A DNA stretch of 64,000 nt from Hypomesus transpacificus (taxonomy: Eukaryota > Chordata > Actinopteri > Osmeriformes > Osmeridae), in contig NC_061064.1 of the NCBI RefSeq assembly GCF_021917145.1, forward strand, positions 4,445,203 to 4,509,202. Reading direction: 5' to 3'. This document shows, one piece after another, positions 22,630-36,176 of the stretch (within the stretch, counting starts at the first letter, position 1; each line of letters starts with the position of its first letter). Under the pieces are notes generated by a model, which saw only the letters and a program-made list of their open reading frames with translations, searched no databases and had not been told where the DNA came from. A program made the translations under genes and the position numbers.

Positions 22630-25573
22630 ACAGATCAGAACCGAACTCCCACTTATATTCCTCCATCAGACACCTACAGTGATATACAAACGTGCGGTAA
22701 AGGCTGCAGGTAATCAAGGACTAGAAATGCAGTTCTAACCGCATTACAGTTGTTGATGGCAAGGAAACTCCTTCCTACAACTCATCCAGTAGCATGTGAC
22801 TCCTGTTCACTTATGGTGATACTGACCAGTATACTCTCTTCTCCTGCTTGGGCATCATGTGCCACAAGCTGGCCAGCTCCTTGGTGACCACGGTGGAGGG
22901 GGTTCCAGGATGGGAGCTGTCACCGAACACAGCAGGCATGTTAGCGTACACACACAGAGGTGGGTTCCTCTCTGGCTGGAGGTCAGAGGGCAAAAGGTCA
23001 CTCACCGGAGGTAAGTCTTCCTGTTGACGCGACAGAACATGATGAAGCCATTGACGCATTTCTTCTTCAGATTTGGAGGGGCGCGCTGAGGCCCCCTGGT
23101 GGCTGCCTTGGCTCTGCGGCGGCGGCGGCGTCCTTTGCTTGTCTTCTTCGTGGGGCCTTGGAGCTTGGGGGTCCAGGTGGCGTCCCCCTCCTCCCCCTCG
23201 CTCTGGGACTCCAACCACGCTTCAGGAGGCACGACAGCTTCTTCCTCCTCTACCTAGGGGGCGGCAGCGACTGCGTGACCATGCTGAGCTGACACCTAAC
23301 ACACTGCATACATGTGTAATAGGCAGTGCGTGCAGTAACATGCTGGTAGATTGATCTTGATGTTGGATAATGGGCCTTACCGAGTCAATGGGGTCATGGC
23401 GTGGGCGGATGGATACTCGAGTGTGGCTGGTTTTGGGGGTGACCCAAACATCCTCAAATAGGGCTGCGAATAGATTCAGCAGTTTGTTTTTCGAGAGTTT
23501 GGCCCACGTCCCAAAACACCGGTGCTGGTGTTGATGATACAGCGTTAACCTATGTGGTCTAAAATGCACCATTCTGAGCTTTATGTACTAAATTCACACT
23601 AAACAGCCTCCCGTCAGATGATCTACTGTAACCCTGAACTGCAACACCACATCAGAGGGCCAGATGTTGGCTGTGAGAGAGCGCTGGTGTGTGTGTGTGT
23701 GTTACCCTGGAGTTCCTCTTGGCCCTCTGGCAGCAGGCAGTGGTTGAGGCCCCGGGCTGGGGAGGTGAGGAGGGAGGGGCTGAGGTTCAGACAGTCCCCC
23801 GCTCCTAAGAGAGGGAGCAGGGGGAACAGTGGGGGGGGCTGCCTGGACATGGCAGCGGGGCTGAGGAGGGGGAACCTTCGCACTCCCACAGGCACAACTA
23901 CTCCGAACATGCGGTCCTTCACAAGGAGCGATCCTGGCCTGGAAACACACACACACACACTCTCATAAGGATGGACAACACACACACACACACACATGTA
24001 CAACTGTCTTGTGTATGAAACTCACCCTGTTGGGGGCGTGTCGAAGACCACGCTGCCTGGGCTGCTCTCACTGACAGTGAGATCCTGACACACTGAGCAG
24101 TCCCCTCCCAGTGGAGACCAGAGCACAGCACTGTTCCCTAAAAGACAAAACCATTGATTTTGGAAAGAGATCGCCTACACACAGACACAGCTATAGCTAA
24201 ACAGCTAAATGTAGGATCCCTTCAGGCCCACCTGTAACAGACGCGGTCTTGCAAGCTCCGTCAGAGGCATACGGGCAACTGTCCGCTCCGACCAGGAGTC
24301 GAACCTACCACCTCTGACTTCCCAAGCGCCACAACTACCAACTACGCCAACGAAAAGCTAGCAATTCATCGACGCGGGTGGCCTGTTACATACTTGAGGA
24401 GTGAGTTTCACCACACACCGGCTGCACACGCACCTTCCAGAGGCGTGGGCAAGGGAAGAGTCTCACTGAGGCTGAAGGCTGAATCCATGGAGCTCGGAAC
24501 AGAGTCGCTGTCACCCACAGACCACTGCTCATAGCTGCTGCTGGGCTGGAGGTCTGACCAATCAGAGAACATGCTCCACATGGGAGGAGACTGCCCATCA
24601 TCCTCATAGGTGTAGGATCTACTTCCACTGGCACTCCTCTCTCTCTTCTGTCTTTTTCTCTCATCCTGAACCTCCAACTTGATTTCTGTAAGGGGCAAAA
24701 ATATGAGGGTTTTTTGCGGGCAAACCTGGACCTGTGGTCACACTCGCAGATTTCTTTTGTTTTCAGATCATCTAACAACGGTCTAGGAAAGTCGGGGGGA
24801 GGGGAACCAGAGTCCTACCTGTGGACTTCTTCCGGGCACGGCTACAGAGATATTTGCGCTTTGCCCTCAGAGTTTGTGGAGGGCTGCAGGGCTCTGAGGG
24901 GGTATTCTCTTCGCTTTCGGACCCTGAACCTAGATGGACACACATATGGACTAAACAACTAGAAGCGTAAACATCTCAGAGTAAATCACCAGTCCAGTAG
25001 ATGGGCGAGACATGATTGTTTTGATGTACCTGTGCCCGGCTCCTGGGGGACGCAGTGGGGAGGCAGACAACTCTGAAGGTTCTGGATCTTATCGTGAAGG
25101 AAGTCAAAGTAGCGTAGCATGTTGATCAGTGTATCTTTCTAAAGAGGGGAAGGGAAGAGGTGACCAACTGGAAACACAGATTGCACATTTAATGTTACTG
25201 CATCACTACTTACTAGTTACTAAGTAGGTTAATACCAATTCAAATGTGTACCAAAATACATATATACACATTAAAATACATCAAAACATGAAACTAGACC
25301 TTTGTAAGAGCTCTGCCACGTCTGGGTTCAGTCATAGGCAGCAGACCAGCCACCTCTTTCAGACTGTTGCTCCAGCACGTGCTCCAATCAAGTTTTGTCT
25401 TTCTGTGGGGCATAATCCAAATACGGAACAGTATAAATCATAGTATTGTACAAATACTGCTGCACATCTGTTTTTCTTTCATTAGTTTGACACACACGTT
25501 ATGTCACAACTTCTTCAACGCCAGTTTACCTTCTCCTCCGAGTTGTCTCTCTGGCCTTGGGTCCAGGTGCCAT
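22423..25573 (-). CDS. meiosin: MEIOSIN-like bHLH and HMG-box regulator
   Basis: In mammals MEIOSIN acts with STRA8 to switch on meiotic genes. Minus-strand exons: 25530-25573, 25300-25402, 25030-25138, 24819-24923, 24434-24685, 24026-24137, 23706-23938, about 23381-23530, 23006-23253, 22827-22916 and 22423-22573, roughly 530 residues. The start gives MAPGPKARETTRRRRK, a basic region leading into helix 1 (NSLKEVAGLLP) and helix 2 (LTKKDTLINMLRYFDFLHDK). The middle is acidic, Ser/Pro-rich and contains YEDDGQSPPMWSMFSDWSDL, which may be an activation region. An Arg/Lys cluster precedes an HMG box (KKKCVNGFIMFCRVNRKTY, then VTKELASLWHMMPKQEKRVY) and a short tail (FSRQQNRNVR). All junctions keep phase except between 23706 and 23530, where a small exon may be missing from my model. 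The neighbour qpctl is also near BHMG1/MEIOSIN in human 19q13.32. Confidence 0.82.
22588..22627. repeat. (AG)n microsatellite in meiosin last intron
   Basis: About 20 AG dinucleotides. On the coding strand of meiosin this is a (CT)n tract lying just upstream of the final acceptor, so it lengthens the polypyrimidine tract. Confidence 0.95.
24225..24385 (-). mobile_element. tRNA-like SINE fragment in meiosin intron
   Basis: On the minus strand the sequence reads like a degenerate tRNA head: gttggcgtagttggtagttg resembles an A box, and ggtaggttcgactcctgg holds a B box. No complete acceptor stem is visible, and a body follows (ttgcccgtatgcctctgac). It is best read as an old tRNA-derived SINE rather than a functional tRNA gene. 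The family differs from the element at 9098-9298. Confidence 0.6.
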
Positions 25574-26991
25574 TACTCAAATCTCCCGCAAGGAGGCGTC
25601 ACAAATATCTGCAGAATGGACAAATATATAAATAAATAAAAATAAGGCCCTCTCGAATCGAATCTAAAGTAGATCAGGCTAGCTAGCGCCCTTTATTTGA
25701 ACGGGATGGCAAACAGTAGTACAAACGTCCCTCCTCTTCACCTGATCCTACTCTATGTGCAATTATTTTGTTGGTTGACCAGTATTTTTTCCATTTAAAA
25801 TACAATTGTAGCTAGGCTGGCTTTAATCATACTTAGTCCACTGGCTAGCTTGTATAGGCCTACAAAGAAAGTTAGAGGCGAGTTTGACGAACCTAGTAAG
25901 CTATCTAACTAGCTAGCGAGTAGCTACCTACAGTGCAGTAGAGTACTTGGTAAAATAGAGCAATAGGGACCATTACAATAAAAGTAGCTACAGATATTGT
26001 TCGGTAGGTGTATTATTAGTAAGATTATGCTCACGTAGTTCCTTACCTATGGGGGAAGTTATAGCAGTTTAAATTAACTAGGTTAGCTTGAATTCCTCTT
26101 GTATCAAGGACAATGACTTTAGACAACTGGCCGATCCCCAAAAATATTTTTTTTATGGAAACCCCGACCAATCTCCTGTAAGCACGAGTTTTGAATGGAT
26201 AAAATTGAGCGTTCTATTGAAAGATCATTGGACACCAACGTAACTACAGGGTTGCATGGCGGAAATGTTTCGAAATATACATTTACAAATTCTAAAATAT
26301 ATAATAGCTTATATAATAGCTTATAAGCTATTATATATTGTGTATATATTGTGTATTTGAATGTGTATTGTTGTAACACGTGCACGTATTGTTTATATTT
26401 ACTGATATTTTACTGTTGTGTGTTCTCTAATTACCACTCCTCGGGTCTTTACTCATTTTGTGTAATTATTTAAAATAATCTAACGAGAAAAACTAAAAAT
26501 ATTTAAATTAAGGATAGCTAGCTGTCAGTCTCTTAACACGCAGCACGCGCATTTTCGCCAGTCATCAATGCAAGACAATTCTGTGCTGTAGCCTACAGTA
26601 GCTCAGCTCCTATCTCCGGCACATTTCAGTAGGTTTGCGTTTCGATAGGAAGGCTATTCTGAAGAGACAGCTGGGTGATTTAGGCAGACCGGGAGATCAA
26701 CAATTATAGGCTACGGCACATTCCATATTTCAGCATGACGGTGCGCTTGCTCGATTCAGGTAGTTAAAAGCAACAACTCAATACGATTATTGTGGTATTT
26801 TTATTTGAAATATGAATCGAATTGAATTTTGCCAATTGAATGGACTGTTCATATTTTATTTCTAGTTTCATACGCAGGCAAAGGGCGTCCAGTCGTTTTG
26901 TGACATGAATCCCCCACTCTCTCTGTGTGTTGCCCACACACACAGCATTTAGGGCATGGAGGTCTACGATGTATGAAAGCGCTGCAAGAAG
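25574..26991. promoter_or_regulatory. Divergent promoter region of meiosin and qpctl
   Basis: The start codons of meiosin (minus) and qpctl (plus) are 1.4 kb apart and head-to-head. The stretch is AT-rich and has a perfect 26-base palindrome at 26311-26336. No other gene is seen. If meiosin is germ-line specific and qpctl is broadly expressed, the two promoters are probably separate. Confidence 0.5.
26311..26336. repeat. Perfect 26-bp palindrome
   Basis: The sequence atataatagcttataagctattatat is identical to its own reverse complement, and flanking AT repeats extend the hairpin imperfectly. The half-site tataatagctta also occurs once more just upstream, so slipped pairing is possible. Confidence 0.9.
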
Positions 26992-29379
<2,388 letters not shown>

Positions 29380-30891
29380 TCCATTAGGAATAATGTCCAA
29401 GGACTGTTTAGAACTTATGTTATATTCATTCCAATTGGTTTGGTATAGATCAGAAACATTCTCAAACAACAGCTACTGTAATGTTATTTATATGGTTAAA
29501 CCATACCAGTAAGTATGTGGTGTTAAAGTGCGAACTGTAACATGATGTTGAAGACGTTCAAGATAATGATGTATGTAGTTGGTGAAAATACTTTAAATTA
29601 TGTAATATCCCTTTTCCAACCACTCAGACTTTAAAATAGAAAACACATTGAGTGTAACCAAATGTATTGATGTCAGTGCATCTATTAGTGCACATATAAA
29701 GTAAAGATAATGCATTTTATCTTAGTGCCAATCTCTTATGAAAGAGTCCTAGAAACTCCAATCAACTTAAAACCTTAGCCCTATACTTAGTAAATAGAGT
29801 GGATTACTGGCTAAAGTTACTGCTAATTAAAATGCAATTTATATTCTACTGTACATCATAGCTTCTAACGGTGATACATATGCTTTGACATAAGAAGGTC
29901 TGCAACACAGATAGCCTAAGGGTCAACACTTCATTCAGATACTACAAATCGAATTCAATCCATTGACTGACTGCTTTGCTAATGAGTGAAATAACAATTT
30001 CGCACGTCCATATAAGGTATACTGTACTGTACCTTAAGCCTATTGAATTGCACTTACTAAGCTGGTATCTACTGTAATGTTTATATTACTGTGCATTGGT
30101 TTTATGCAAAGTTAACGGTGGCTGTGCAAAATATATTTTGTTAAATAAAGATGACCTGCCAACCGAATAGGTTTGATCTATTGTTTTTCGGTGCAGGGAT
30201 TGGCACCGTTTCATATTCGTGTAAGTAAAACAGCCAAGTCACTAGAGGGCAGTGTAACCCCGTTGTAACAGAGTCGTTGTCTTTAGCTTTCGCAACAACA
30301 AACATGTTCACTGAGGTCGAGCAGCAGTGGTGCTAGAAGAGGATAAAAAATATATAATTGACAAAGTCCCCCCTAGAATTTATGAGTGAAAGATCCTCTA
30401 CGTATATCAGCCTTCCAGGATAACTGAACCATCTTTCTAGGTTGACATTGAGTGGTACAGGGTAAGTAGCGAATGCTTAGGTTAGCTAGCTAACTTAAAC
30501 TTCAAACACAGAGCTAGCAGATACCTTGAAAGCTGTTGCAATATGTACCAGTTACATTTATTCATTTAGCAGACGCTTTTCACCTATGTGAACTTACAAA
30601 TAGGCCTAGGGCATTTGAGATATTTGTATAATCTAAATGAGTAGCTTAGGAAAAACAGGCGATTTTCATTACATGATCATCTAAGGTTATTATAATAACC
30701 TTAATTATTCTGTTGATAAGCCTCCAATGTCATCTAACATGCAAATTAATTTTACCCATTTTCTTAGGTGGCTCTTGCACTGATGCTTGACTTTTGACAG
30801 ACGTCAGTAGATTCCTCCCCCAGACCAAATCTCTGGTTGGTGCTTCTCTAACATCGGCAGCAGCCATTCTCAGACCCCAGTGCCTGACACT
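29380..30891 (+). other. qpctl 3' UTR and sdhaf1 5' region
   Basis: The 3' UTR of qpctl probably ends after the AATAAA at 30144-30149. Downstream, a likely untranslated first exon of sdhaf1 ends at a donor near 30461 (acagGGTAAGTAG), with an acceptor near 30768 (tttcttag) before the coding exon. A short SINE-tail relic (catttagcagacgctttt) lies at about 30551-30580. No other gene is seen. Confidence 0.55.
30144..30149 (+). terminator. Poly(A) signal, probable qpctl
   Basis: AATAAA in the context ttaaataaagatgac, about 770 bases after the qpctl stop. It is the first consensus hexamer in the expected range. Confidence 0.55.
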
Positions 30892-31137
30892 ATGGTTCGT
30901 CACAGTAAACTGCAGAAGCAGGTGTTGTCTCTTTACCGACAGTTCCTCCGAGCTGGCCAGGACAAGCCAGGCTTCTTACCCAGAATACGGGATGAATTTC
31001 GAGAAAACTCCCGCCTCAAAAAGACTGATGTCATGCACATCGAATACCTTTACAGGCGTGGGGAACGGCAGCTGGAACAACTGAAAGATGTGAACACAAA
31101 GCAGCTAGGCACTTTCTCCAAATCAAGAGAGAGCTGA
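30892..31137 (+). CDS. sdhaf1: Succinate dehydrogenase assembly factor 1
   Basis: SDHAF1 is a small mitochondrial matrix protein of the LYR family. It helps deliver iron-sulphur clusters to the SDHB subunit of complex II. A single coding exon gives 81 residues, starting MVRHSKLQKQVLSLYRQFLR. The LYR motif is at residues 14-16, and a second conserved block reads DVMHIEYLYRRGERQLEQL. I chose the ATG at 30892 over an in-frame one four codons earlier because the family starts M-x-RHS-x-LQ. The C-terminus is shorter than in human SDHAF1 (115 residues), lacking its Pro/Gly-rich tail. The AATAAA at 31304-31309 is the likely poly(A) signal. Coding in a single exon matches the human gene. Confidence 0.95.
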   Translation: MVRHSKLQKQVLSLYRQFLRAGQDKPGFLPRIRDEFRENSRLKKTDVMHIEYLYRRGERQLEQLKDVNTKQLGTFSKSRES

Positions 31138-31303
31138 CCGATATATTTATTTTACTCTCTATGATACGTCTATATTGTTTGTAAGCAATTGTCAGTGCTG
31201 TATAAATTAATGATGACTTGTGAAGAGTAGTTGGGGTAGAGCATATTGGATGCTCTTATCGTTCAGATACACTTTGTCAAACTTAAATTGCATTAATTTT
31301 CAC

Positions 31304-31309
31304 AATAAA
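31304..31309 (+). terminator. Poly(A) signal, sdhaf1
   Basis: AATAAA in the context cacaataaacatg, 170 bases after the sdhaf1 stop codon. Confidence 0.6.
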
Positions 31310-31667
31310 CATGAAATATGATTACTGTGTTAATGAATATCCTGTCATATTATTTGTAATAATTTAACGCATCCTAGAGGTCATTCTTTTTGGAATACCC
31401 TTCTCCTAGCAATGTGTAAATTGCATCCTGTTACCGCATTAACCAGTAGGTGGCAGTAGGGAGTAAAATGACTTCAACGTAAACCAGAATACACAAAGAA
31501 GAAAATGTAAACAGGAAGTTGGTCTTCAAGGGGTGTGGTGCATTATTGGCTGGCAAGATTGTCGCGTTAACGTTGTTCTGGATTATTGTAATTAGCTACC
31601 TATATTTATAGTGTGCTACCAATTACAAAGTTAGCAACGTTACCTAGTAAAACAGTTAATTACGAAT

Positions 31668-32410
31668 ATGTCAACGCCAACCAGCTCAGGGGGTGAAATG
31701 TCAAATTCGCAGTTAGTTCAACAGGTAAACAATTGCGGCTTCAGTAGAGGTGGTTTTCAACCTCTAGAAATTACATTTACATTAAACGCTATTCATTTAG
31801 CAAATGCTTTTTCCAAATTACATGAGAATAGTTCTATGATAATTTAACTGGTTAGCTAGTTGAAGCTGTTAAAATACATCAGGGCTTTTAGTCTAGCTGG
31901 ACTAAGATGGGCCTAGTGTTAAATCGTACACCTCTTACGTTGGTCCTCATATCTGTCCTCGTTCTTTTTAATTTCTCAGTTGGCTTTTCTGGGTTGGCTC
32001 CGTTCTGACGACGAAAAGGATAAGGGGTTTTTGACGGCTGTCACAGGTATTCAGGTGGCACGAGAGCTCATGAACCGTATTACTGGACAAGGGAAAGTGG
32101 ATGCCTATAAGGTTTGTGTATTTTAAAATGGACAAGATGGGATGCACGTGATCCTATGTTTACATATTGCCACACAGTAATTAGTTTGAATTTGATTATT
32201 TAATATACGTTTTTTATATTAGTTAATATACAGTAAAAGTCTAGACTCACAGTTTTTCCCTTCACACAGGGAGAATGTATCCAAAGCATTGTTGACTTTT
32301 TGCAGAAGAATCCAAATGCTTCACAGCAGGAAATCAACACAGAAGTGGAAAAGCATGTGCTGATATTTGCTGCTCGAGTACAAGCTTTTCAATCTTCCCC
32401 ACTACTCTGA
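31668..32410 (+). CDS. Small conserved-looking protein of unknown function
   Basis: I do not recognise this gene. Three exons with consensus splice sites join in phase 0 to 109 residues: 31668-31724, 31980-32111 and 32270-32410. The protein starts MSTPTSSGGEMSNSQLVQQ (polar, probably disordered). Exon 2 encodes LAFLGWLRSDDEKDKGFLTA and VARELMNRITGQGKVDAYK; exon 3 has IVDFLQKNPNASQQEINTEV and ends in a helical segment. It appears to be a compact all-helical domain with no signal peptide, membrane segment or cysteine cluster. Evidence that it is real: three clean exons of whole codon number, a poly(A) signal at 32725-32730, and amino-acid composition like a folded protein. Its place just after sdhaf1 in the same orientation is the only context clue. 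Confidence 0.75.
31755..31812 (+). mobile_element. SINE tail relic in intron 1 of the small gene
   Basis: The bases gaaattacatttacatt followed by attcatttagcaaatgctttt resemble, in reverse orientation, the tail of the SINE at 9098-9298 (agcgtctgctaaatgactaaatgtaatgt). Only the tail is left. Confidence 0.5.
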
Positions 32411-34462
32411 GACTGTGTCTTAGCAGTCTGTCTCTTCCTGTCTGTGTCGGGTATATTTGTGTTTTTTTCTGTGTCATTATTTTTGTGTGTATATGTCTAC
32501 AGTGCCTTCTGAAAATGTCAGCACTGTCTGTTGGCCACAAAGAGACCAACTGGGTTACATAATCCCATCACATTTCCACTGTATGTTTTAATTGAAAATA
32601 ATCATGCTTTTAAATATATGTCCATTTTATCCTTCCTTATAATTCCATGCCACTGTGAATTGTCAGTTGTATCATAATAACCATGTCACTGTGTTGACTC
32701 TTATTATTCTTTAATTATATGTAAAATAAAAGATGCTTAAATGAAGAGGTTAAATAAAAAAAAATGCAAAATGTAACAAAACTCTTCATATTCACTGTAT
32801 ATAGGAAATACAAAAAATAAATTATGATTAAAATATAGCATGTCAGATGATAGGAAAAACATGATTCACGCAGATAGCGTCCGAGGATATGTTCCAGGTG
32901 TTACTAAAGCAAGTGTCATTACGTTGACATATGTGGTCTCTTTCTTCTACACCTGGGCACTTATTCCTGCAGAAAACAGAATCCAAAAAAGGAGGAGGCC
33001 CTGGCCTCTCCCTCACCCTACATCCAAGATTAAAGGAAGGGACAGACACAGACAACAATCAGGGTGAACAAAGCAGATCCACCCACTCTGTCTACAGAGC
33101 AGATGAGACAAAACTTTCCAATAGCAGTGTACAACTTACTATATTTGATTTAATCATGAACCGGCTTACAGGTGGCATTAAAAATATGTTAATGGTCAAT
33201 GAAAGCATGGCAAAAACAACAACCCGTTGTTTGATTACAGCATAATATATTGAAAATGAAGAAAGTCAGAAGGAAACTAAAGTGAACATTGATTAGGCTG
33301 GAGGACCGCTCCTAAAATCAAGAAATGATTACACCAATCAAGGTGGCCAATGTGGCTCTCTCTTTTTCTCTCTCTTTTTCTCTCTAACTCTCTCTCTGTG
33401 TCTCTCTCTCCCTCTCTCTCTCTTCTCAATCGTTCTCTCTATTATCTATCGCTCCCCCCGCACACACAAACATATACCGTCCGGAGGATTGTGTTTAATG
33501 AATATATGATGTCAACATTGAGTCATAGTGCCGTTCACTTTTCAACAAAAAATATGAATCCCCAAGTCTTACTTGATCACTTCTTACCGTGCAAGCAGTC
33601 TACTCTCAAAAGAACGTGGAACTCGACGCACGGTGAGTTGTCTTACAAAATTGCGGATGTAAGGATTCTGATTCTTTTAAACGAAAAGTATTACGTCGTA
33701 AGTAAAATCGAGTTTAAATTTGCTTTATTTTAAAGACAACAATCGTTTTTTAATATTAGTCAATTTGAGTTATTAGTTCTGTTACTATGATGCATAATCC
33801 AAAATCGTAAATAATTTTAAAACGGTCGAATCAATTTACTGTTTATACTGCTTTACTATTTAGGCACGTTAAAGAATATTGTTTAACATCTACTAGGAGT
33901 TTTTTGGAGTCTATGTTTATGCATCTTCATTGGTCTAATTTATTTCAGGTCAGAAAATAGACCAACTTATATTAAGAATATAAATTGGTCAGAATATTAA
34001 GAATGCTGAACAATTTGTTGGAGGACGGAAAATTCCAGAGCAGTTGTATGGCTATTCAGCTGAATGGACATCAATTCACTGTGAAAGGCTCAGTGGTACC
34101 AACCCATAATACCCTCCGGTCCAGATATTCTGGCTCTTCCCTACCAGCCTATAGGACTACTCCTTGTGTGTATGGAACTATCCTTGTCTTATTCTGTCAA
34201 CCTGGACACTTCCTGGACGCTTTTTACATTTACATTTAGTCATTTACATTTAGTCATTTTTCTTATATCATAGAAAGGCATTTGGACAAACCTGCAGCTC
34301 TGTGATTTAAGCTTCCAACGAATATCTTTATACGTATTGTAGTCAGTGCATTATGTGTTGTTGGTGGCTTGCTGTGTGTAGTGTATTAACAGGGAACAAA
34401 CAGATCGGTGTGGGAGGTGCATGTTAGTGCAGTGGTGTTTCTCTGCTGGGCCAACCACAGTT
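32411..34462. other. Intergenic region, small gene to THIK channel
   Basis: It holds the 3' UTR of the small gene (AATAAA at 32725-32730), (TC)-rich sequence near 33355-33425, and a SINE-tail relic at about 34224-34260 (repeated catttacatttagt). AT-rich open frames occur (32840-33067, 33350-33733) but show no domain or splice structure. I see no gene here. Confidence 0.6.
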
Positions 34463-36176
34463 ATGGCTCGTAGGCGCGGTGGCTGCTGCTCTCGGCTGCC
34501 ACTAAACGAGGACAATGCACGTTTCTGTCTCCTGGCTGGGCTCATCCTGTTCTACCTGATGTGTGGAGCGGCCATCTTCTCCGCTCTGGAGCGCCCCTCC
34601 GAGCTGCTCGCCCACCTTCTCTGGGACCAACAGCTGGCCAACTTCACGCGGCACCACAGGGTGAGCAGGAAAGACCTCCACATGCTGCTGCGTCAGTATG
34701 AAGAGGCCAACGGGGCAGGCATTAGAGTGGACGCACTCCGGCCCAGATGGGACTTCTCCGGAGCCTTCTACTTTGTAGGCACAGTGGTCTCCACAATCGG
34801 TGAGCTGGGCAACTGCTCTTTCTTCTCTCCCCCCCCCCCTGTAGACTGTAACAGGTTGAGAACGTGTGGTTTTAGGTTTGTCTCTGGCAGAAGAGGATGT
34901 TTTAGGAGGATCAGAGTATTCAGAGTAGTGAGAGAGCATTGAGGCTAAGGTGAGCTTCAGGAGAGTTTGGTGCTGTTTTCCTCCAGTAGGTCTATTCTGA
35001 GGCATGAGGTCAATATGTGTCTCACTGTGATACCACTGCAATCTTTACTTGTGACGGAACAAACATCTGTCTTTCTCTTTTTCTTAATTCCCCTCCTCTG
35101 TTCTCTTCTCTACTCCAACAATCTTTCAAATTGTATGACACGGTTTTCCCCACCTTCCAGGCTTTGGAATGACGACTCCAGCTACCATAGCTGGTAAAAT
35201 ATTCCTTATCTTCTATGGTCTCATCGGCTGTGCCGCTACCATCCTGTTCTTCAACCTCTTTCTGGAGAGAATCATCACCATGCTCGCCTATATCATGCGC
35301 TGGTGTCACGAGCGGCGACTGAGGCGAGCTGGTGTCGGGGGCTCGTCGGGCGGGGAGGAGCCCCACAGTGAGGAGGACAGTCTGGAAGGCTGGAAGCCGT
35401 CGGTCTACTACGTGATGCTGATCCTGGGGGTGGCCTCGGTGCTGATCGCCTGCAGCGCCTCCACCCTCTACTGCACCATGGAGGACTGGAGCTACGTGGA
35501 CTCCCTCTACTTCTGCTTCGTGGCCTTCAGCACCATCGGCTTCGGGGACCTGGTGAGCAGCCAGAGGGAGCGCTACGAGGCCCAGGAAGCCTACCGCCTC
35601 GGGAACTGCCTCTTCATCCTCATGGGCGTGTGCTGCATCTACTCGCTCTTCAACGTCATCTCCATCATCATCAAGCAGACGCTGAACTGGATCCTGGCCA
35701 AGCTGGCGTGCCCGGGCCACTGCTGCTCCTGCCCGTGTCCCTCGCTGAGGGGCTGCTGGAGGCTGTGCTGCCCCTGCCTCCCTAACAAGCACCCCACCCT
35801 CAGGCCCCCGCCCGCCAGGCTCCGCCAGCAGCGGCTCAAACGCAACGCGGTGCAGCCTGCGCCGTCCCACTGCCCGGCGGGCCGGCATCGCTACACGGAC
35901 GCCTCGGTGGAGACGGTGTGCGACAGCGAGACGGACGCCGGAGCGGGGCCCGACGGGGCCTACGGCGTGGGGCGCCGGCTCTCTGGGGAGATGATCTCGG
36001 TGAACGACTTCACGGCCTCTAATAAGGTGTCCCTGGCCCTGCTGCAGAAGCAGCTGTGCGAGACGGCCCACCAGGGCCCACGCCAAAGCCAGGCCCGCCA
36101 CAACGGCTTCTCCGGAGGGGTGGGCGCCTTCGCAATCATGAACAACCGCCTTCAGGAGACCAGTGTAGACAGGTAG
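34463..36176 (+). CDS. kcnk12l: THIK-type two-pore-domain potassium channel
   Basis: THIK channels (KCNK12, KCNK13) are background potassium channels; KCNK13 is halothane-inhibited. Two exons, 34463-34799 and 35161-36176, give 450 residues, split in the first pore loop exactly after VVSTIG as in KCNK12/13. The N-terminus has the LNEDNARF motif, then TM1 (LLAGLILFYLMCGAAIFSAL). Pore 1 reads TIGFG and pore 2 TIGFGDL. GWKPSVYYVMLILG marks the approach to TM3, and the last helix region reads CCIYSLFNVISIIIKQ. After a cysteine-rich stretch, the tail has RRLSGEMISVNDF, NKVSLALLQKQL and a C-terminus GGVGAFAIMNNRLQETS. These marks are shared by KCNK12 and KCNK13 and do not decide between them. An in-frame ATG lies 14 codons upstream; I chose the later one because the RRR-rich start resembles KCNK12. 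Confidence 0.92.

Noticed and set aside
24225-24385. Functional tRNA gene on the minus strand
   Set aside because: A and B box-like sequences are present but no proper acceptor stem or closed cloverleaf; better explained as a SINE head.
33350-33733. 127-codon open frame before the THIK channel
   Set aside because: Begins in a (TC)n tract and continues in AT-rich sequence without domain, splice sites or plausible start.
34421-34462. Upstream in-frame ATG as start of the THIK channel
   Set aside because: Adds 14 residues with no match to KCNK12/13 starts; the ATG at 34463 before the Arg-rich stretch fits better, though both remain possible.
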